Shown here piece after piece: positions 1-13,200 of a stretch of 64,000 nucleotides of DNA. Each line of letters opens with the position of its first letter. Position 1 is the first letter of the stretch. The notes beneath the pieces are model-generated. The model ran no database searches, was not told the DNA's origin, and worked only from the letters and a program-made list of their open reading frames with translations. The translations under genes were made by a program, and so were the position numbers. The DNA is taken from positions 4,032,501 to 4,096,500 of the forward strand of contig CM068589.1 of the NCBI GenBank assembly GCA_035048485.1. Reading direction: 5' to 3'. The DNA comes from Pteria penguin (lineage: Eukaryota > Mollusca > Bivalvia > Pterioida > Pteriidae).

Positions 1-9
1 TCCGAGGCT

Positions 10-28
10 CTCTCTCTCTCTCTCTCTC
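10..28. repeat. (CT)n microsatellite
   Basis: Alternating CT tract of about 19 bp at the left edge of the window. The rest of 1-1300 is AT-rich; the short open frames there show no recognisable protein and no splice-flanked coding signal, so I see nothing else in it. Confidence 0.8.
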
Positions 29-1304
29 CTTGATATCAATAAGTAACACTACAATAAAAGATTTTATCTTTATTTTCAAGATGCAAGTTGTGCAGAGAAT
101 TTTGTATATAATTTATTTTAGTAGATGTTCGATACATCCTTCAGTGAGCAAGTAGGGAAAAATTCTCCCGCCTCGCTTTCCTATCGCCCTAATCCCTTGT
201 TCATAGATAATATACATTCTTAGGGTTTTTTTATATATAGTTATACTTTTAATCACAGGGCTTTCGGCTCTGTGCTTTTAATATACATTAAGTACTTTCT
301 ACCAGGTATTGACGGGACTCGACTTGGATCGAAATAAAAATCAGTCGAGAGGATCATATAAACACTGAGATGCCTGTTAAACTACGAGTACATTTTTATT
401 AAACAGTATTTTAAAAACATTAGTGAAACAATCATATGCACATAAGTCTGACTTTTGTAGAAATATGTATGGGTAAATTTTGTTTGTCAAAGTATGAAGT
501 TCAGTTTGAATTTTCTCTGTCTATAGTCTGTTGGCACCACTACAGTACAGTACATATATCAATTTGGCCTGTATAAATTAAGGGCTTTGATACTAAACCT
601 AGTTACAAAAATGGCCTTTGTAATCAATATTATGTTTATTCTAAGTTCTTGGTTATCTTTATCAATATTACAATTAGGTTGCTCATCTAACTTGATTGAT
701 TTAGTATCATCATGTACCAAATCTAAGAGTAAGATACATAAATATATTTAAATTTGAAACAAACATATAGTTTTAAATAGATATACTGTATCCCATGTAA
801 AGTCTAATTATAGGAAATGTCAAGATATTTAAGAAGAACTTGTGAAATATAATTGTACATGCATTTCTAGCTTCTAGCAACATATTGATTTGCCTTTTTT
901 ATTATGATTACTTATCCAATACATTTCAGTTAATTGCCATTTTCTCTTAAATGAGAAATTGGTTAATGTATTTACTTAGACAGTGGAGTACATTCTGAAC
1001 ATGATATTTTCAGTGTTTAAGTAATATACAGAAAAGAGCATTTGCATGAAAATGAAATAACAATTTTCAGATTATATGAGAAATGATTTTATCAAAATAT
1101 CATGGGATTATATTTACCGTTATGAACCAGTCTACCTCTAGTAAAACTGGATTATCATATATCTCATTTAACTTGAACAAACAAAATCACAATGCATATT
1201 GTAGACTTTTGGGTTTAGAAGGAATTTTAAAAGGTATAATTTCTATCAGTTTATGTCTTTATATTTAATCAAAAATTGAGTTATCTGTAGTCCGTTTAAC
1301 GTTA

Positions 1305-1914
1305 TTATTAAGCTTTATGACATTTCACTTCTCTCAGCATTTGTATAAAGAACATACACATATGCATATTATTGAAATAATTAAAAAATAACAGTTAAAT
1401 CTTAATTGACATTAAGTTTCTGTAGAGCTCAGGTTGTTAAGTTTTGAATATTAGTTTCCATTAAGTTTTCGCCTTGCAGAAACTTGTAGAAGTGTTTCGA
1501 TTATGCAGAAAGTTCGACTAAGTTTCCATAAAACTGAAACCTGCGGAAACTTAACATGCAAGTTTCCGCAGGTTTCCGTTGCGGAAACCTTCCGGAAACT
1601 TGATGTTTAAGTGTACTGTTAGCATTTTAAAGAAGACCATACACATATTATTGAACTGATTGAAATAAAAAAAAATGTTGAATCTTGACGTATATTTTCT
1701 GTAAAACTCAGGTTGTTACGTTTTGAATATAAGTTTCCATTAAGTTTTCGCCTTGCAGAAAGTTTTGACTTTAAGTTTCCGCAAAACTGAAACCTGCGGA
1801 AATTTCACATGCAAGTTTCTGCAGGTTTCCATTGCGGAAACCTTCCGGACACTTGATGTCCCAGTTTCCGCAAGGTTTCCGGAGTTTCGGAAATTTCGGG
1901 TTTTTTTTGCAGTG
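1305..1914. repeat. GTTTCCGCA inverted-repeat element, copy 1
   Basis: Two internally similar halves (about 1305-1615 and 1620-1914) are each made of many short inverted copies of GTTTCCGCA and its complement TGCGGAAAC, preceded by a shared leader containing CTCAGGTTGTTA. The same leader and body recur in the same orientation at 62928-63490, and the body alone at 59770-60080. This looks like a structured interspersed or MITE-like repeat; the 89-codon open frame crossing it is repeat-derived. Terminal repeats and a target duplication were not identified. Confidence 0.7.
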
Positions 1915-3420
1915 ATTCATGAAGAGAAGAGAGTTTTTGCCACTGCAAACGGAAACCGACGTAACAAAGAATGGAATACTTTCATCCGGTTGGGTTTTTT
2001 TCCTATTTTACACAAACGATAATGGGAGGCCCATCGCAAATGACTAAGTTTAAATTGACCAAAATGTGTTGTTTACAATTTTCACATCAATATTTTCGAT
2101 TGAAAAATATTTTTATTATGTAATTCAAAATCATGTCATTAGTATATTCATTTTATTTTCTTCTCGCTTCTTAAATTTCACCTCATTTGGAGTAGAAATT
2201 ACTGCAATTTGAAAATAGCCAAAATCATTTAAATATTTAACGGTAACGCGGCGGTACAGCGAGATTTATTTTGCTTTGAAAATGACGACACCCTTAGAAT
2301 CACTGAGCATAAAAGTGATATGTTCACTGGTGTTGACCGGGATGACGGTTGTATTTAATCCAGTGAAGTCAAGTTATTCAGGTTAATGCGTCCAAGTGTA
2401 AACAGCTGATCGCTGAAGCTCATAATATGCGATAAGTATGTCTCCCCTGATTCAATTGATACCATTTTTATTAAAATATAAATTTAAATAGCTACAATCA
2501 AATAAAAAATAAAAGGATAGCGACATCCTCTCTGCCAAAACAAACGGTCCGCCCTGTTGTTTGAACGAGTCATTGATTGCATCGATATACATAGTAAGAA
2601 ATTGTGCATTACAAATTTCTCAAAAAACAAAGAGAACTCATAACCAAGACAATGTCTATAGAAGTAATTATGATTATCCTATTTGTGAAAATTACCCCGT
2701 AGCTTTTATATATTTATCAAAGGTTTCATTTCATCATTCATAATAAGCCTACTTGGATTTTAAGCACGGCGTGGCCGCATGGGTTAACACTAAACATGAA
2801 CGATTTTTACAATCGAATTGATAATTATTGGTATTTACATTATGAAACATTTGACGATTTCATAAAGTTTATTGTAATTTTGTTGCTTTTTATTATCACT
2901 GTACGATTTTACTCTGATTCGTCGACTTCCACGTGCATATATATAATTATATAGAGAAACACACATTTTAATGTAATAAATACCAAGAATTCTATATGGA
3001 GCGATAAAATAAGGCATCATTGCATCAATTGGTTAACATTGACTACTGTTTCCAACTTCAGACTTACATTTTAATTGCAGATAGATCTAGAGTTGCGAAA
3101 GGTATGAGGGGTGAGGGTGATAAGTTAATTATATTTAAGGAAGACGGTTTTTCTTTGTGTGTGTAAGGAAAGGAGATAAGACTTAGAGCCTATTTTAATT
3201 TAAAGAGTTGGTTTTAATCCTTTCTAGTTAATTTTGGTATTTATATCAGTGGCGAACACAGAATTTCTGAAAGGGGGCTAGTAGGGGGACACATGTGAAA
3301 GTCAGATTTCAGACAAAATATTCCACCATTTTAGGTGCCAAATCTGAAGATTTACTCATACTTCTGGCAAAAAGAGGTCCCCCTTTAAATCCGCCACTGT
3401 ATCTATAACTAGGAGATAAC
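1914..3420. repeat. Segmental duplication flank block, unit 1
   Basis: This non-coding block aligns in the same orientation with 26812-27975. Shared landmarks include GCCCATCGCAAATGACTAAG, AACAAACGGTCC, TATAGAAGTAATTATGATTA and GCAGATAGATCTAG. Unit 1 carries about 300 bp (2752-3047) that unit 2 lacks. Junctions to the left differ: the GTTTCC repeat here, a 22-bp minisatellite in unit 2. No gene is supported inside; the 60-codon frames are chance. Confidence 0.75.
3247..3399. mobile_element. Small MITE with CAGTGGCG ends
   Basis: A 153-bp segment starts CAGTGGCG and ends CGCCACTG, giving 8-bp terminal inverted repeats. CAGTGGCG-type ends are typical of hAT-like MITEs. The homologous site in unit 2 (27903-27960) keeps both ends but has lost most of the interior. 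Flanks are too AT-rich to call an 8-bp target duplication with certainty. Confidence 0.6.
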
Positions 3421-3594
3421 AAGTTATGTTAAGGTACTACGAAACGCCAATCGCGTGAAAACACCAGCGAAAGCGAAATATATCATGAGTATATCGGGGT
3501 AACGTCGTCTATGGCGATCACCTATCACCTGTGCAGCTCAATTATTACGTAATATCACCTTTACCGACTGTTTGACCCAACATATATCACCCTT

Positions 3595-4396
3595 CATTTA
3601 CGTATATAGATGACTTGCTTTCAATTAATAATCCTTCATTCGCGGATTACCTTAGCATCATCTATCCAAGTGAACTGGAGGTCAAAGAAACCACAGAAAA
3701 TAGTAATTCTACTTCGTATTTAGATATTATGCTGTCTTTCGACATTAATGGTCAATTGAACACCTCAGTCTATGACAAACGTGACGATTTCAATTTCGCT
3801 ATCACAAACTTTCCTTTCATAAGTAGCAACATTCCATCATCGCCCGCATACGGCGTATTCATATCTCAGTTAATACGTTATTCCAGAGCATGTTCAAATA
3901 ACAATGACTTTGTTCTGAGGGCTAGGCGACTTTCAGTTAAGCTGCTCAACCAGGGTTATATATGTGCTAGACTAGCAACGTCACTGAGGAAGTTCTACGG
4001 TCGTTACGAGACTCTTATTACTCCATATGATATCTCGTTATCCATACTTTTAAATGATATTCTGGACTGAGACCGATTCCGATCACTTTACACAGATTTG
4101 ACACCTTCTATACTAGAAGGTTACCTACTTCGACTTCTCTATATAAAAATACATATGGAATTCACACGATTTGACTCTTTGTACGGGGTATATGTGACGG
4201 GTGTTGCTAGCAAGCAGGAGATGTTCACTCTTCCCGGCCACCTGATCTTACTCCTTCACAGGGGTTCACATATGCTCTTCAAGTAGACATATTTTGTTAC
4301 TTTCCATTTGTTTTTCATTTTCACTGATTTTGTATGTCCTATGGTTTCATGATTTTTGGACTTGTGGTTTGGATTTATCCATCATCTTTACATTTA
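3595..4396 (+). mobile_element. Penelope-like family A fragment: RT C-terminus plus 3' UTR
   Basis: The open frame from 3615 to 4070 encodes the end of a reverse transcriptase just after the catalytic YIDD box (YIDDLLS reads in frame from about 3605). It continues through SNSTSYLDIML, the YDKRDDFNF block, SSNIPSSPAYGVFISQLIRY and LLNQGYICARL, and stops at 4068-4070. The RT fingers and palm upstream are absent. The following sequence to about 4396 is the family's 3' UTR, recognisable by ACACCTTCTATACTAGAAGG and shared with 25590-25890 and, reversed, with 27978-28300. The motif order matches the Penelope-like RTs abundant in mollusc genomes; no GIY-YIG endonuclease is visible. Non-functional fragment. 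Confidence 0.75.
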
Positions 4397-5036
4397 TACA
4401 CTGGGTATTCATAATAATTGGGGCAAGGACTAATCATCAGGTTTCCTGCTTAAATCCTAAAAGGAGACGTCAAGAACAGGAATTGAAATCAACCAAACTT
4501 TGGTTTCATCAAAGTTTAAAAACATTCTTCATCAAATTGAAGAGTTTATAATGAGATAAAAAGTCTTTTAATCAATGTTGGTTTTTTTTTTACCTTTTTT
4601 ATAATACCTGTTGTACATAGAGTAGAAAATATAAAAATAATACAATTTTTATGCATGACTGATGAAGTTATACTCTCATGAAATTGCAAGGTTGTGCATT
4701 TTGATTGCTGGAAAAAGGTATGAAAATGCGATATTGTTCATTTTCAAATCCTCATATCTTGTAAAGTACTTGAGATAAGCCGATGAAATTATCAGAGTTT
4801 GTTAACTAGGAAGTGTTCTTTGTAACATATTTAATCTTTGATGTATTGTAATACAAATAAATGATTTATAATTATCTAACTGCGTGTCTTGTGTATTTTT
4901 AAGGAAAGAGTCTGGGTCTAACTATGTGTGTTTTCCTTTCTGTTTGATTTTATATTTCAGAATAAAACAGGTAATCATGGAAGTGACTGGCAAGTGAATA
5001 TAACATTATCATAAATTTCAACTGACATACAATTGA
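4397..5036. other. Non-coding flank of duplication unit 1
   Basis: No gene seen. From about 4920 (GTGTGTTTTCC...) the sequence matches 29701-29800 in unit 2 in the same orientation, marking the right flank of the family A fragment in both units. The left portion (4400-4900) has no counterpart I could find. Confidence 0.6.
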
Positions 5037-5402
5037 CAACATTATGTTAACGTCGCGTTAACGTGAAGTTTGCTTTCCTCGTGCGCTCAGGACTAATGAA
5101 CACACGCGTTTGCGTTAACACAGATTTCCTCAAACTAAATTTTGAGACTGCGTTAACGCGCTGGACTGCCGCGTGAACGTGGCTGACAGCCACGTTCGCA
5201 TGCTTACAACTTATATAGAGAAGGATTTAAAGGAGAATCGATATATACATTGTGTATTTAAATATAAAAACATATTGCTGTCTGCATGTAGGGAAATATT
5301 TAGAATTAAATAAAACGCTTACGAGTAAAGGGATGAATTTAAAATATATTGAATACAATTTCCGAACATTTAATATATAGTGAACTTTATTCTTATTTTA
5401 GG

Positions 5403-5437
<35 letters not shown>

Positions 5438-6076
5438 CATAAAAATAAAAATAATAAGAAGAAGAATTGAATTAATGAAAAGAATAATAATGATGATAAT
5501 CATGGTATCCATATATTATGAAAAATAGCTAAATTAAAAAAAAAACAATTGTAAATGCATAAATACGAATAAATACATAAGTAAATTATAAATAAATAAA
5601 CAAATAAGAAATAAATACATAATTTTATTAATTAAAAATAAATAAATAAAATAGAATTAGAATGTAATTTTCCTAGAGGTTACAGTATAAACTGACAAAG
5701 TTTTTCATAAATACCTGAATGCATGTCTACGTGGTGATTTCCATTATTATATTACAGAAGAAACACTTAATGCGGGGTGTTATTTTAACATTACATTTAA
5801 TGCACGTAAATATGGCGACATTTGTGGTAATTTAATTAGATTCCTTTTATTTCCTCCATCCGTACCACTGTAAAGAGAATTACAAATGTAATTATGTGAA
5901 CGCGCGACTGGACTGAGCGCACGCGGGAATAAATCGCATTAACGTGAATTTCCTCCCGCGTTATTGCAAGGACCGCACGCGTGTCCGGTCGAGCAGTCCT
6001 AGCACGTGTGCTAAAGCAGTCCTCGTGACCGCTTTTCGCGTTAACGCGAATGTTATGTTAGGACTGAACCCATCTG
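5037..6076. mobile_element. Non-autonomous TIR transposon rich in GTTAACG, copy 1
   Basis: About 1.04 kb. The right end reads ATGTTATGTTAGGACTGAACCCATCTG followed by TA, matching the terminus of the intact copy at 46072-47674. The left end lacks the outermost bases of that copy (begins at the CAACATTATGTTAACGTCGC level). Both subterminal zones are crowded with GTTAACG/CGTTAAC words, while the middle is AT-rich with an (AAT)n tract (5404-5437). There is no transposase frame. It retains the empty site for the family B unit inserted in copy 2. Confidence 0.75.
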
Positions 6077-6082
6077 TAGTAG

Positions 6083-7620
6083 TTGTACATCGATATAACA
6101 AAGTGAACACAAATTATAAAGGAAATTACATTTCCCAAAATACATGAGAGAATAAGCTAAAAACATTAATTTAATCACCGACCTTCTGGCCGATAATAAT
6201 AATGTATTCATTCATAAAGCAACACTTTTGAACGAGTAATACCCGCCCGCTTTAGGGTGATCTATAGATCAAGTTATTAGGCCTCGTTCCTCTTATTTCT
6301 TTTTGAAATTCACGAGTATTGCTTATGCCTATACTTGATCAAATTATTCTTGCTCTAATAGTAAGCTGAAGCAATTTTGTTCCTGCTTTTGAACGACAAC
6401 AAGTAATACCCCTCCCCCGTTTTACCTTCCTTGATTTACCTCTGTCCATTTCTCACTAGAACTGTCATTGATAGTCATATTAAATATAGAACATATATAC
6501 CTTTTAATTTTGTGCACCATATGCGCATTTCGACAAGTTATGTCTCCTCAGTGATGCTCGTGACCGAATGATTGTAATTCTCAAAATATATACAAATATG
6601 AAGAGCAGCGTGAAAGCCAAAATGACCAAAAAGGGAACCAAAGAATCTATCTAAGGACAGAGCTATGGATGACAGAGATACTCCTTAGTTTTAGAGTGAT
6701 TTACGTAATTTGATGACTGAAAATTTGAAGTATATATTTTATTTTAGTACAAAGCACTGCAAACTAGACTTGTGATGCCCTCGGGGACTATCAGTCCACC
6801 AGCAGTGACACCGGCCTAGTGGTTATAATAAATATAGAATAGAATAAATATATATAATATGTAGACTTAAAGATATGGGAAAACAAAGCGCCAGTGTAAG
6901 CTTTCTGTAACTACCTTGCATATTGTTACGGCTAAAAACAAATCCTTGGTAAAGGCAACAAAACTCACAAAGGTTCCAAATTTACAAAATAAACAAAAAT
7001 AAAAGTACAGATAATGCTTACAAAAATAAAATTACAGATAATGCTTACAATTTACAAAATAAACAAAAATAAACTTACAGATAGTGCTTACAACTACAAA
7101 GTCCGATGAAGGTGTACGTAGGTAGCACTTCCGAAACGCTAAAGTCCGTTTAACATTCCCAGTTTATGATAGGAATAAAGTGTCCAGGGTATAAGTTTAC
7201 AATCACTTTGATACAACTCCATTCAAGCAGTCAGTAAAGACCCCAAATATAAACGTAGAAAGGTAAGGTAGTGCAGTGCTCCCGAAATGCCAGAGCCGAT
7301 GGCTTATATACATGTTGAAAATTTCTAGTTTCTACAATGTTTAAGTGATTTCAATTATAGAAACAGCTAGATTCATAAGAACTTGCAAAAACATTCAAAA
7401 ATGATTATGGAAGTAAACAAGTTATATAGCATACAATTATAAATTTTCTTAGTACTTAATAGAACATATGAAATAATATATACAAAAACAAAAAATGAAT
7501 GACCCTCATAACAATATGCATATCACCATCGTATACGGTAAAGGCTAAGCCCATAACTATGCAATGTGTACTGCGGGACATATCTGAGAGCTGTGCTAAT
7601 TTTTTTCCATTAAAGTTTGA
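6083..7620. repeat. Extra tandem copy of the upstream block
   Basis: This block aligns directly with 8461-9615 (shared landmarks: GAACACAAATTATAA, CACCGACCTTCTGGCCGATA, AACAAAGCGCCAGTGTAAGC, TGACCCTCATAACA). Unit 2 has only one copy (31880-32817 plus 35470-35690). It contains a short internal array around 6980-7095 built of TACAAAATAAACAAAAATAAA and CAGATAATGCTTACAA. No gene is supported; minus-strand frames rich in Cys and His come from that array. Confidence 0.7.
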
Positions 7621-7624
7621 TATT

Positions 7625-9660
7625 AAAGCCATATATATGGTTGTTGCAAATAAAAGTTGAATGGAATTGAATTGAATTTTCTTTGATACATTGTTGTGAG
7701 TGCTAAGTAACATAACGCTTGGTTTATTTATTTAACTTAACAAAATATACATAAAAATTATTATGAAAGATATGAAAGATGAATATGAAAAATATTAGCA
7801 GAAATTTATTGTAACTCTGTGAATATCAACATTCAAGTGCAATCATAACCAGCAATTCTATGCAAGAACTGAGCCTCTGTCTAATCTCTTATAATGGATG
7901 AAAGTAGCTTCTTATGATCAGGATTCAGTTGTTGGAATTCTGTGGTAGGCCATATTACATCTAAAAGATCTGACAGAAGAAAGGGTGACTGTTGGAATTC
8001 ATGTCATATGCCTTGCGTCTGCATTTAATAAACAAGAAAACCTTCATGCAAAGCATCAATTCGTAGACAGAACCGAGTACTTGTGATACTTTTCGCTCTC
8101 TGGGATTAGAAATTATTTTGATGATCATAATCTGAACCAGCATAGCTACAGTGTAAAAGAAGCAATTCAGTGTCTGTAATGCACAAATGTTTTCCTAATC
8201 TAAGCAAAACAATAACAATAACTAATATTGTGAAAATAACAACATGAGGAAGAAATCTATTGTCTAATCATTGTATGAGGACGAATACAATAAATCCCGA
8301 ATTAAACCTAATATGGCTTAATTTCATCAGCAAAGGCATTAAAAAATGCATTCGTAGAAATATTTTGCGTCTGCAATTTTTACATTTTATAAACTAAACC
8401 TTAATTATGCCCGGTTTTATTATTTTCAAGGTCGTTTATTTCCATTTCCTTTTAAATAGTAGCTGTACATCAATATAATAAAGTGAACACAAATTATAAC
8501 GGAAGTTAGTTTTCCCAAAATACATGAGAGCATAAGCTAAAAAGATCAATTTAATCACCGACCTTCTGGCCGATAATAATAATGTATTCATTCATTAACC
8601 AACACTTTTGAACGAGCAACCTCCCACCCTTTCAGGGTTTTCTATAGATCAAGTTATTTAGGCTTCGTTCTATACCATACTTGTCGCTTTCCTCTCATTT
8701 ATTTTAGAAATTCACGAGTATTGCTTATGCCTATACTTGACCAAATCATCCTTGCTCTAATAGTAAGCTGAAGCAACCTTGTTCCTGCTTTTGCACGACA
8801 ACAAGTAATACCCCTCCCCCTTTTTACCTTCCTTGATTTACCTCTGTCCATTCCTCACTAGAAATGTCATTTGATAGTCATATATAATATGAAGACTAAA
8901 AGATACAGAAAAACAAAGCGCCAGTGTAAGCTTTCTGTAACTACCTTGCATATTGTTACGGCTAAAATAAATCCTTTGGTAAAGGCAACAAAACTCACAA
9001 AGGTTCCTAATTTTACAAAATAAACAAAAATAAAAGTACAGATAATGCTTACAAAAATAAAATAACAGGTAATGCTTACAATTTACAAAATAAACAAAAA
9101 TAAAATTAGGATAATGCTTACAACTACAAAGTTCGATGAAGGTGTACGTAGGTAGCACTTCCGGAACGCTAAAGTCCGTATTACATTCACTGTCTATGAT
9201 AGGAATGAAGTGTCCAGTGTATAAGTTTACAATCACTTCGATACAATTCCATTCAAGCAGTCAGTAAGTAAAAAGGTAATGTAGTGCAGTGCTCCGGAAA
9301 TGCCAGAGCCCATTGCTTATATACATTTTGAAAATTTCTGGTTTCTACAATGTTCAAGTGATTTCCATTATAGATTCATAAGAACTTGCAAAACATTCAA
9401 AAATGATTATGGAAGTAAACAAGTTATATAACATACAATTATAGAATTTTCTAGTACTTAATAGAAGATATGAAATAATATATACAAAAACAAAAAACGA
9501 ATGACCCTCATAACAGTATGCATATCACAATCGTATACGGTAAAGGCTATGCCTATAACTATGCAGTGTGTACTGCGGGACATATCTGAGAGCTGTGCCA
9601 ATTTTTTTTTTCTATTAAAGTTCTCGTAAAAGTCTGTAGAAAAAGGAAATCCAGTATACC
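7625..9660. repeat. Upstream block of duplication unit 1
   Basis: Near-identical to 31040-32817 plus 35470-35730 in unit 2, which is interrupted there by a family B element. The point corresponding to the insertion is CATTCAAAAATGATTATGG near 9395, uninterrupted here. Minus-strand frames such as 8838-9236 and 9458-9733 recur in both units only because the DNA is duplicated; they show no known domain. Confidence 0.75.
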
Positions 9661-9662
9661 CT

Positions 9663-9862
9663 CTCACTATTTCAACCCCTTTGGTTTTAACTCTGCTCTT
9701 CAAATATTTATCTATTATTATAAACTTTAACATTCGGCGTTGTGTGCACAGCTCTGCCTTACATTGATTCTGAGACTCACTATTTCAACCACTTCGGTTT
9801 TAACTTTGCTCTTCAGATATTTATATACATGTATTATTATAAATCTTAACAGTCGGCAATGA
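9663..9862. repeat. Two-copy tandem repeat, about 113 bp
   Basis: The stretch with CACTATTTCAACCCCTTTGG, TTTTAACTCTGCTCTTCAAA and TATTATTATAAACTTTAACA occurs twice in a row with modest divergence. It is kept in unit 2 at about 35734-35930, so the tandem step came before the segmental duplication. Confidence 0.65.
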
Positions 9863-10255
9863 GCATCACTAAAGAGACAGAAGTTGACGAAATGCACATT
9901 GGGTGTACAAAATTACAACGTGTTTATGTTATGACATTTATAATAACTATCTCTCTTTCAGTTTCATTTTACTCTTTTGTTCAGAAACGAAAGGCATAGT
10001 AATGACACTGGTTTTTGAGTTAGGATTATGTAACATTATGTAAATCACTATGTGATGACCGATCTGATAAAACTGATAATCATGTAACACAAGGAAGTGC
10101 TATCTTCATTTAAATGTCTCTATTTTAGAATGAAAGGAAGATTTTATCGGAAACATTGCTACAAAACCTTTGGTTTACAACGGAACTTCCTTGTTGTAAT
10201 GTACACTTGACGGAATAGAGCAACGCATCACGAGGCAACATAGCTTTTGTTCAAG

Positions 10256-13200
10256 ATGCAGCAAATGGTATATATCAGTGGGATTTATTTTGCATGTGTT
10301 TTAATGAAAGATTCCGCTGTATTCTCGTGTCCGAGAGATGAATTATCGTGGACTAAGAGGAGTTCTGTATATAAATGCAAAGCGCCATTATCGTACCATT
10401 GTGGAATTACATCTGTTGGTACTATTGAGGAGTTCTGTTTCCCTAAACAAGGATTAAAACGAAAATGTAAAGTATATTTTACAACCCTTTCTATTTGATC
10501 ATTGGAAATATGCGATTGCGTCTTTTCCTGCTTTTATAAATGCTCTTATTATCATTATTATTTATCTTTTTTTGCATTGCTATGGTTTACATTTTATACA
10601 TTGTGGTAAAATTCCCATATCAGTGATGATGTTTTGAATCGGCATCGATGAAGAGTAAGCTCTATCCCTTAAACATAGACAGTAGATATACATTGGTGAA
10701 TGATTTTCTTTTCACATTTCTGGCATTGCTATTAGATGCTTAATTGTCATTATGAAAATGATAACTTGGAACATTGACTCACTATCCTATACCATAATCG
10801 AGTGTTAAAATTATTGTCATTTAAATTAGCAAGAACTATTCTAAAGTCATATAATCCTGCTATGCATACCGGTCAAGAATACCTTCACACATCTGCATCT
10901 GATCACTTTTTGTTCAGATTGTCCCATTTTTGATATCAACAAGACTATAACGGAGCTGTGGAATTGTTCATGTAATTTGCCATGGAACAGTAGTCTATGC
11001 AGAGAGGATTTGCTTCCAAATGCGTCTTATCTATCGAACACACTATACAAGTGTAAGTTATGTAAATGTGTACAAGTTAACATACTTAAATAATGTATAG
11101 ATGATGGATAAATGCAAACCATAAGTCTAAAAATCATGAAACCAGAGGACATACAAAATCAGTGAATATGAACAACAAGTGGAAAATAACAAAAACTACC
11201 ATCATTTTCTAGATATTACACAATATTTATGAAAATGAGTTGGAGAAAGCTATCAATATCAATAGTATGGCCATTTCAATTACTAATACACAGTGTAGTA
11301 TGAAGTCCAATGAATGAGATTCTGATCAGAAAGTAAATAAAGTCTTAATCTAATCATGCATTGTATTACATGAATCTGGTTTGCACTGTGTTAAACGAAA
11401 CACAATTTTTATCGTTTTAGATGAACAAAATTAGGTAAAGGATGTTTAAAAACCAAAAATGAGTTAAAGAAAAAACAAAACAAAAGAAACACAGGGCGCA
11501 TTTCTCACTGAACAAGATAACTTGCTTTCAAATATCAAGTATCGAAGATAACTATACAACTTATTACAAAGAGAAATTACTTATAATTACGCTTCTTAGA
11601 ATTATTTCCTACATTTATAGATCCTGTTTGCTTTCTTGGACAAAACATTCAGAACGTACTCCTGTCGTAAGTGTGTCTACTTCACCATAAACATAAATTG
11701 AAATAAAAAGTAAGAAAGATAAGAAAACATTGACCTTTTTCATCAATTGTAACCCGATGAAAATTCAAGGTTCTCAATTTCCTGTCATCAATTACACAGC
11801 TTGATATGGTAATACACAAGAATCTCAAACCAGGTACATAGCGCAGATGAATTACCAGGTACTCTATCACAGCGCAGGTGAATTACCAGGTACACTATCA
11901 AAGCGCAGGTGAATTACCAGGTACACTATCTCAGCGCAGGTGAATTCTATACGCTAAATACGCGCTCTAAAATGCAATTGTTAAATGAGATCACTGAAGT
12001 GGTTTGTTTATTTGTATGTCTCTCCTTTAAGCTAGTTAAGAATCTTTTTAATGCATTGTACAAAAACAAATACTTATCATATTCCAGAAATGATCAAAGT
12101 TCGGATAAAGACAGAAGAAAATCTGAAACTGGTAAATTAAATATATATACTACTTTTAAAACTGGTAGCAATAGAAATAATGCTTAAAATTACATGGAAG
12201 TATGAAAGATGATTATTGCTTTTCATGCATTATTGATCAGTGAAAACTGAAGACATCTGACAAAGCTGTATGACAAATATCACCAAGGACATGCACACAT
12301 TGAGAGTAGAAAATTTAAAATCGGGGACTACCAGTCATATATGTTCTTCCATGCAGTCTCCTTACGCCCCATAAAACATAATAATCATTAAAATGTGAAA
12401 TATTTATTCTGTAAATTATTGCTGAACGTCTCGAAAAGCATACATTTATGAATTTATACCTCTGCTATGTACCCAACCGAAGCAGTGACGGATTTTGTTT
12501 TTTCATATGTTGCGTGTATTGTCACCCAAGAACAGAGTTTTTATTTTATAATTTCGACCAAAAACAACGTAGAAGGCGCTTAGGAATATCAGACACATTA
12601 CTTTTTTTCTAAAGGCAGTTATCTTATTGACAGAACTTGTTTTGTTGAGGTATTTTACCATATTGCCATCTAAATGTATATGGTATTAGAATTTCCTCCT
12701 TGCGTTTTTAATTTCAATTTTCTTGCGTACATATATATGAAAAAGTTGATCTTCCAGTCAAAATTTGTGTAAACTGATCAACGATAGTTATTTCATAATT
12801 AAAAGATCAGTGACCAGTTTATATATAAAGGCTGCAACAATGCCTCTCAATGGAGAAAGAAATTTTCATTTTACTTTTATTATATCGGATCATCTGATTT
12901 TGTAAATGGTTTTCATCACTCATAATAATAATATTAATAATAATAGTAATAAACAATTAAAGATACCAATCTAAATAAACAAACTTTCAACGCATGTCAT
13001 CTACAGTGAATTTGACGTTGTGCATGACTGTGACATTCAATATTATAAGTGTATACTAGTATCCTTACAATTTTCAAATTGTTTTACAGAAGCAGAAGAA
13101 GAACAAATCCGACTTGTAGTTATCGTTGTATCCTTTGTTGGTAATGACGATTTATATCACAAATAAATGCACATGTATATAATAAATGATAATATAATAA

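Noticed and set aside
4660..4710. CTGATGA...GAAA words resembling a hammerhead core
   Set aside because: The sequence between the two words (AGTTATACTCTCAT) does not form a proper helix II, and no helix I/III pairing is evident.
8838..9236. 132-codon Cys/His-rich minus-strand frame present in both units
   Set aside because: The CKHYLYFYFC-type repeats are translations of a TACAAAATAAACAAAAATAAA array. It is conserved only because the DNA block is duplicated.
11838..11947. CRISPR-like array
   Set aside because: Direct 31-bp tandem repeats without unique spacers, in an intron of a eukaryotic gene.
11909..12187. 92-codon frame with a hydrophobic centre and basic tail in intron 2 of gene copy 1, considered as an extra exon
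   Set aside because: The homologous sequence in unit 2 (37904-38131) is frameshifted and ends differently, and no well-placed splice sites in phase 1-1 were seen.
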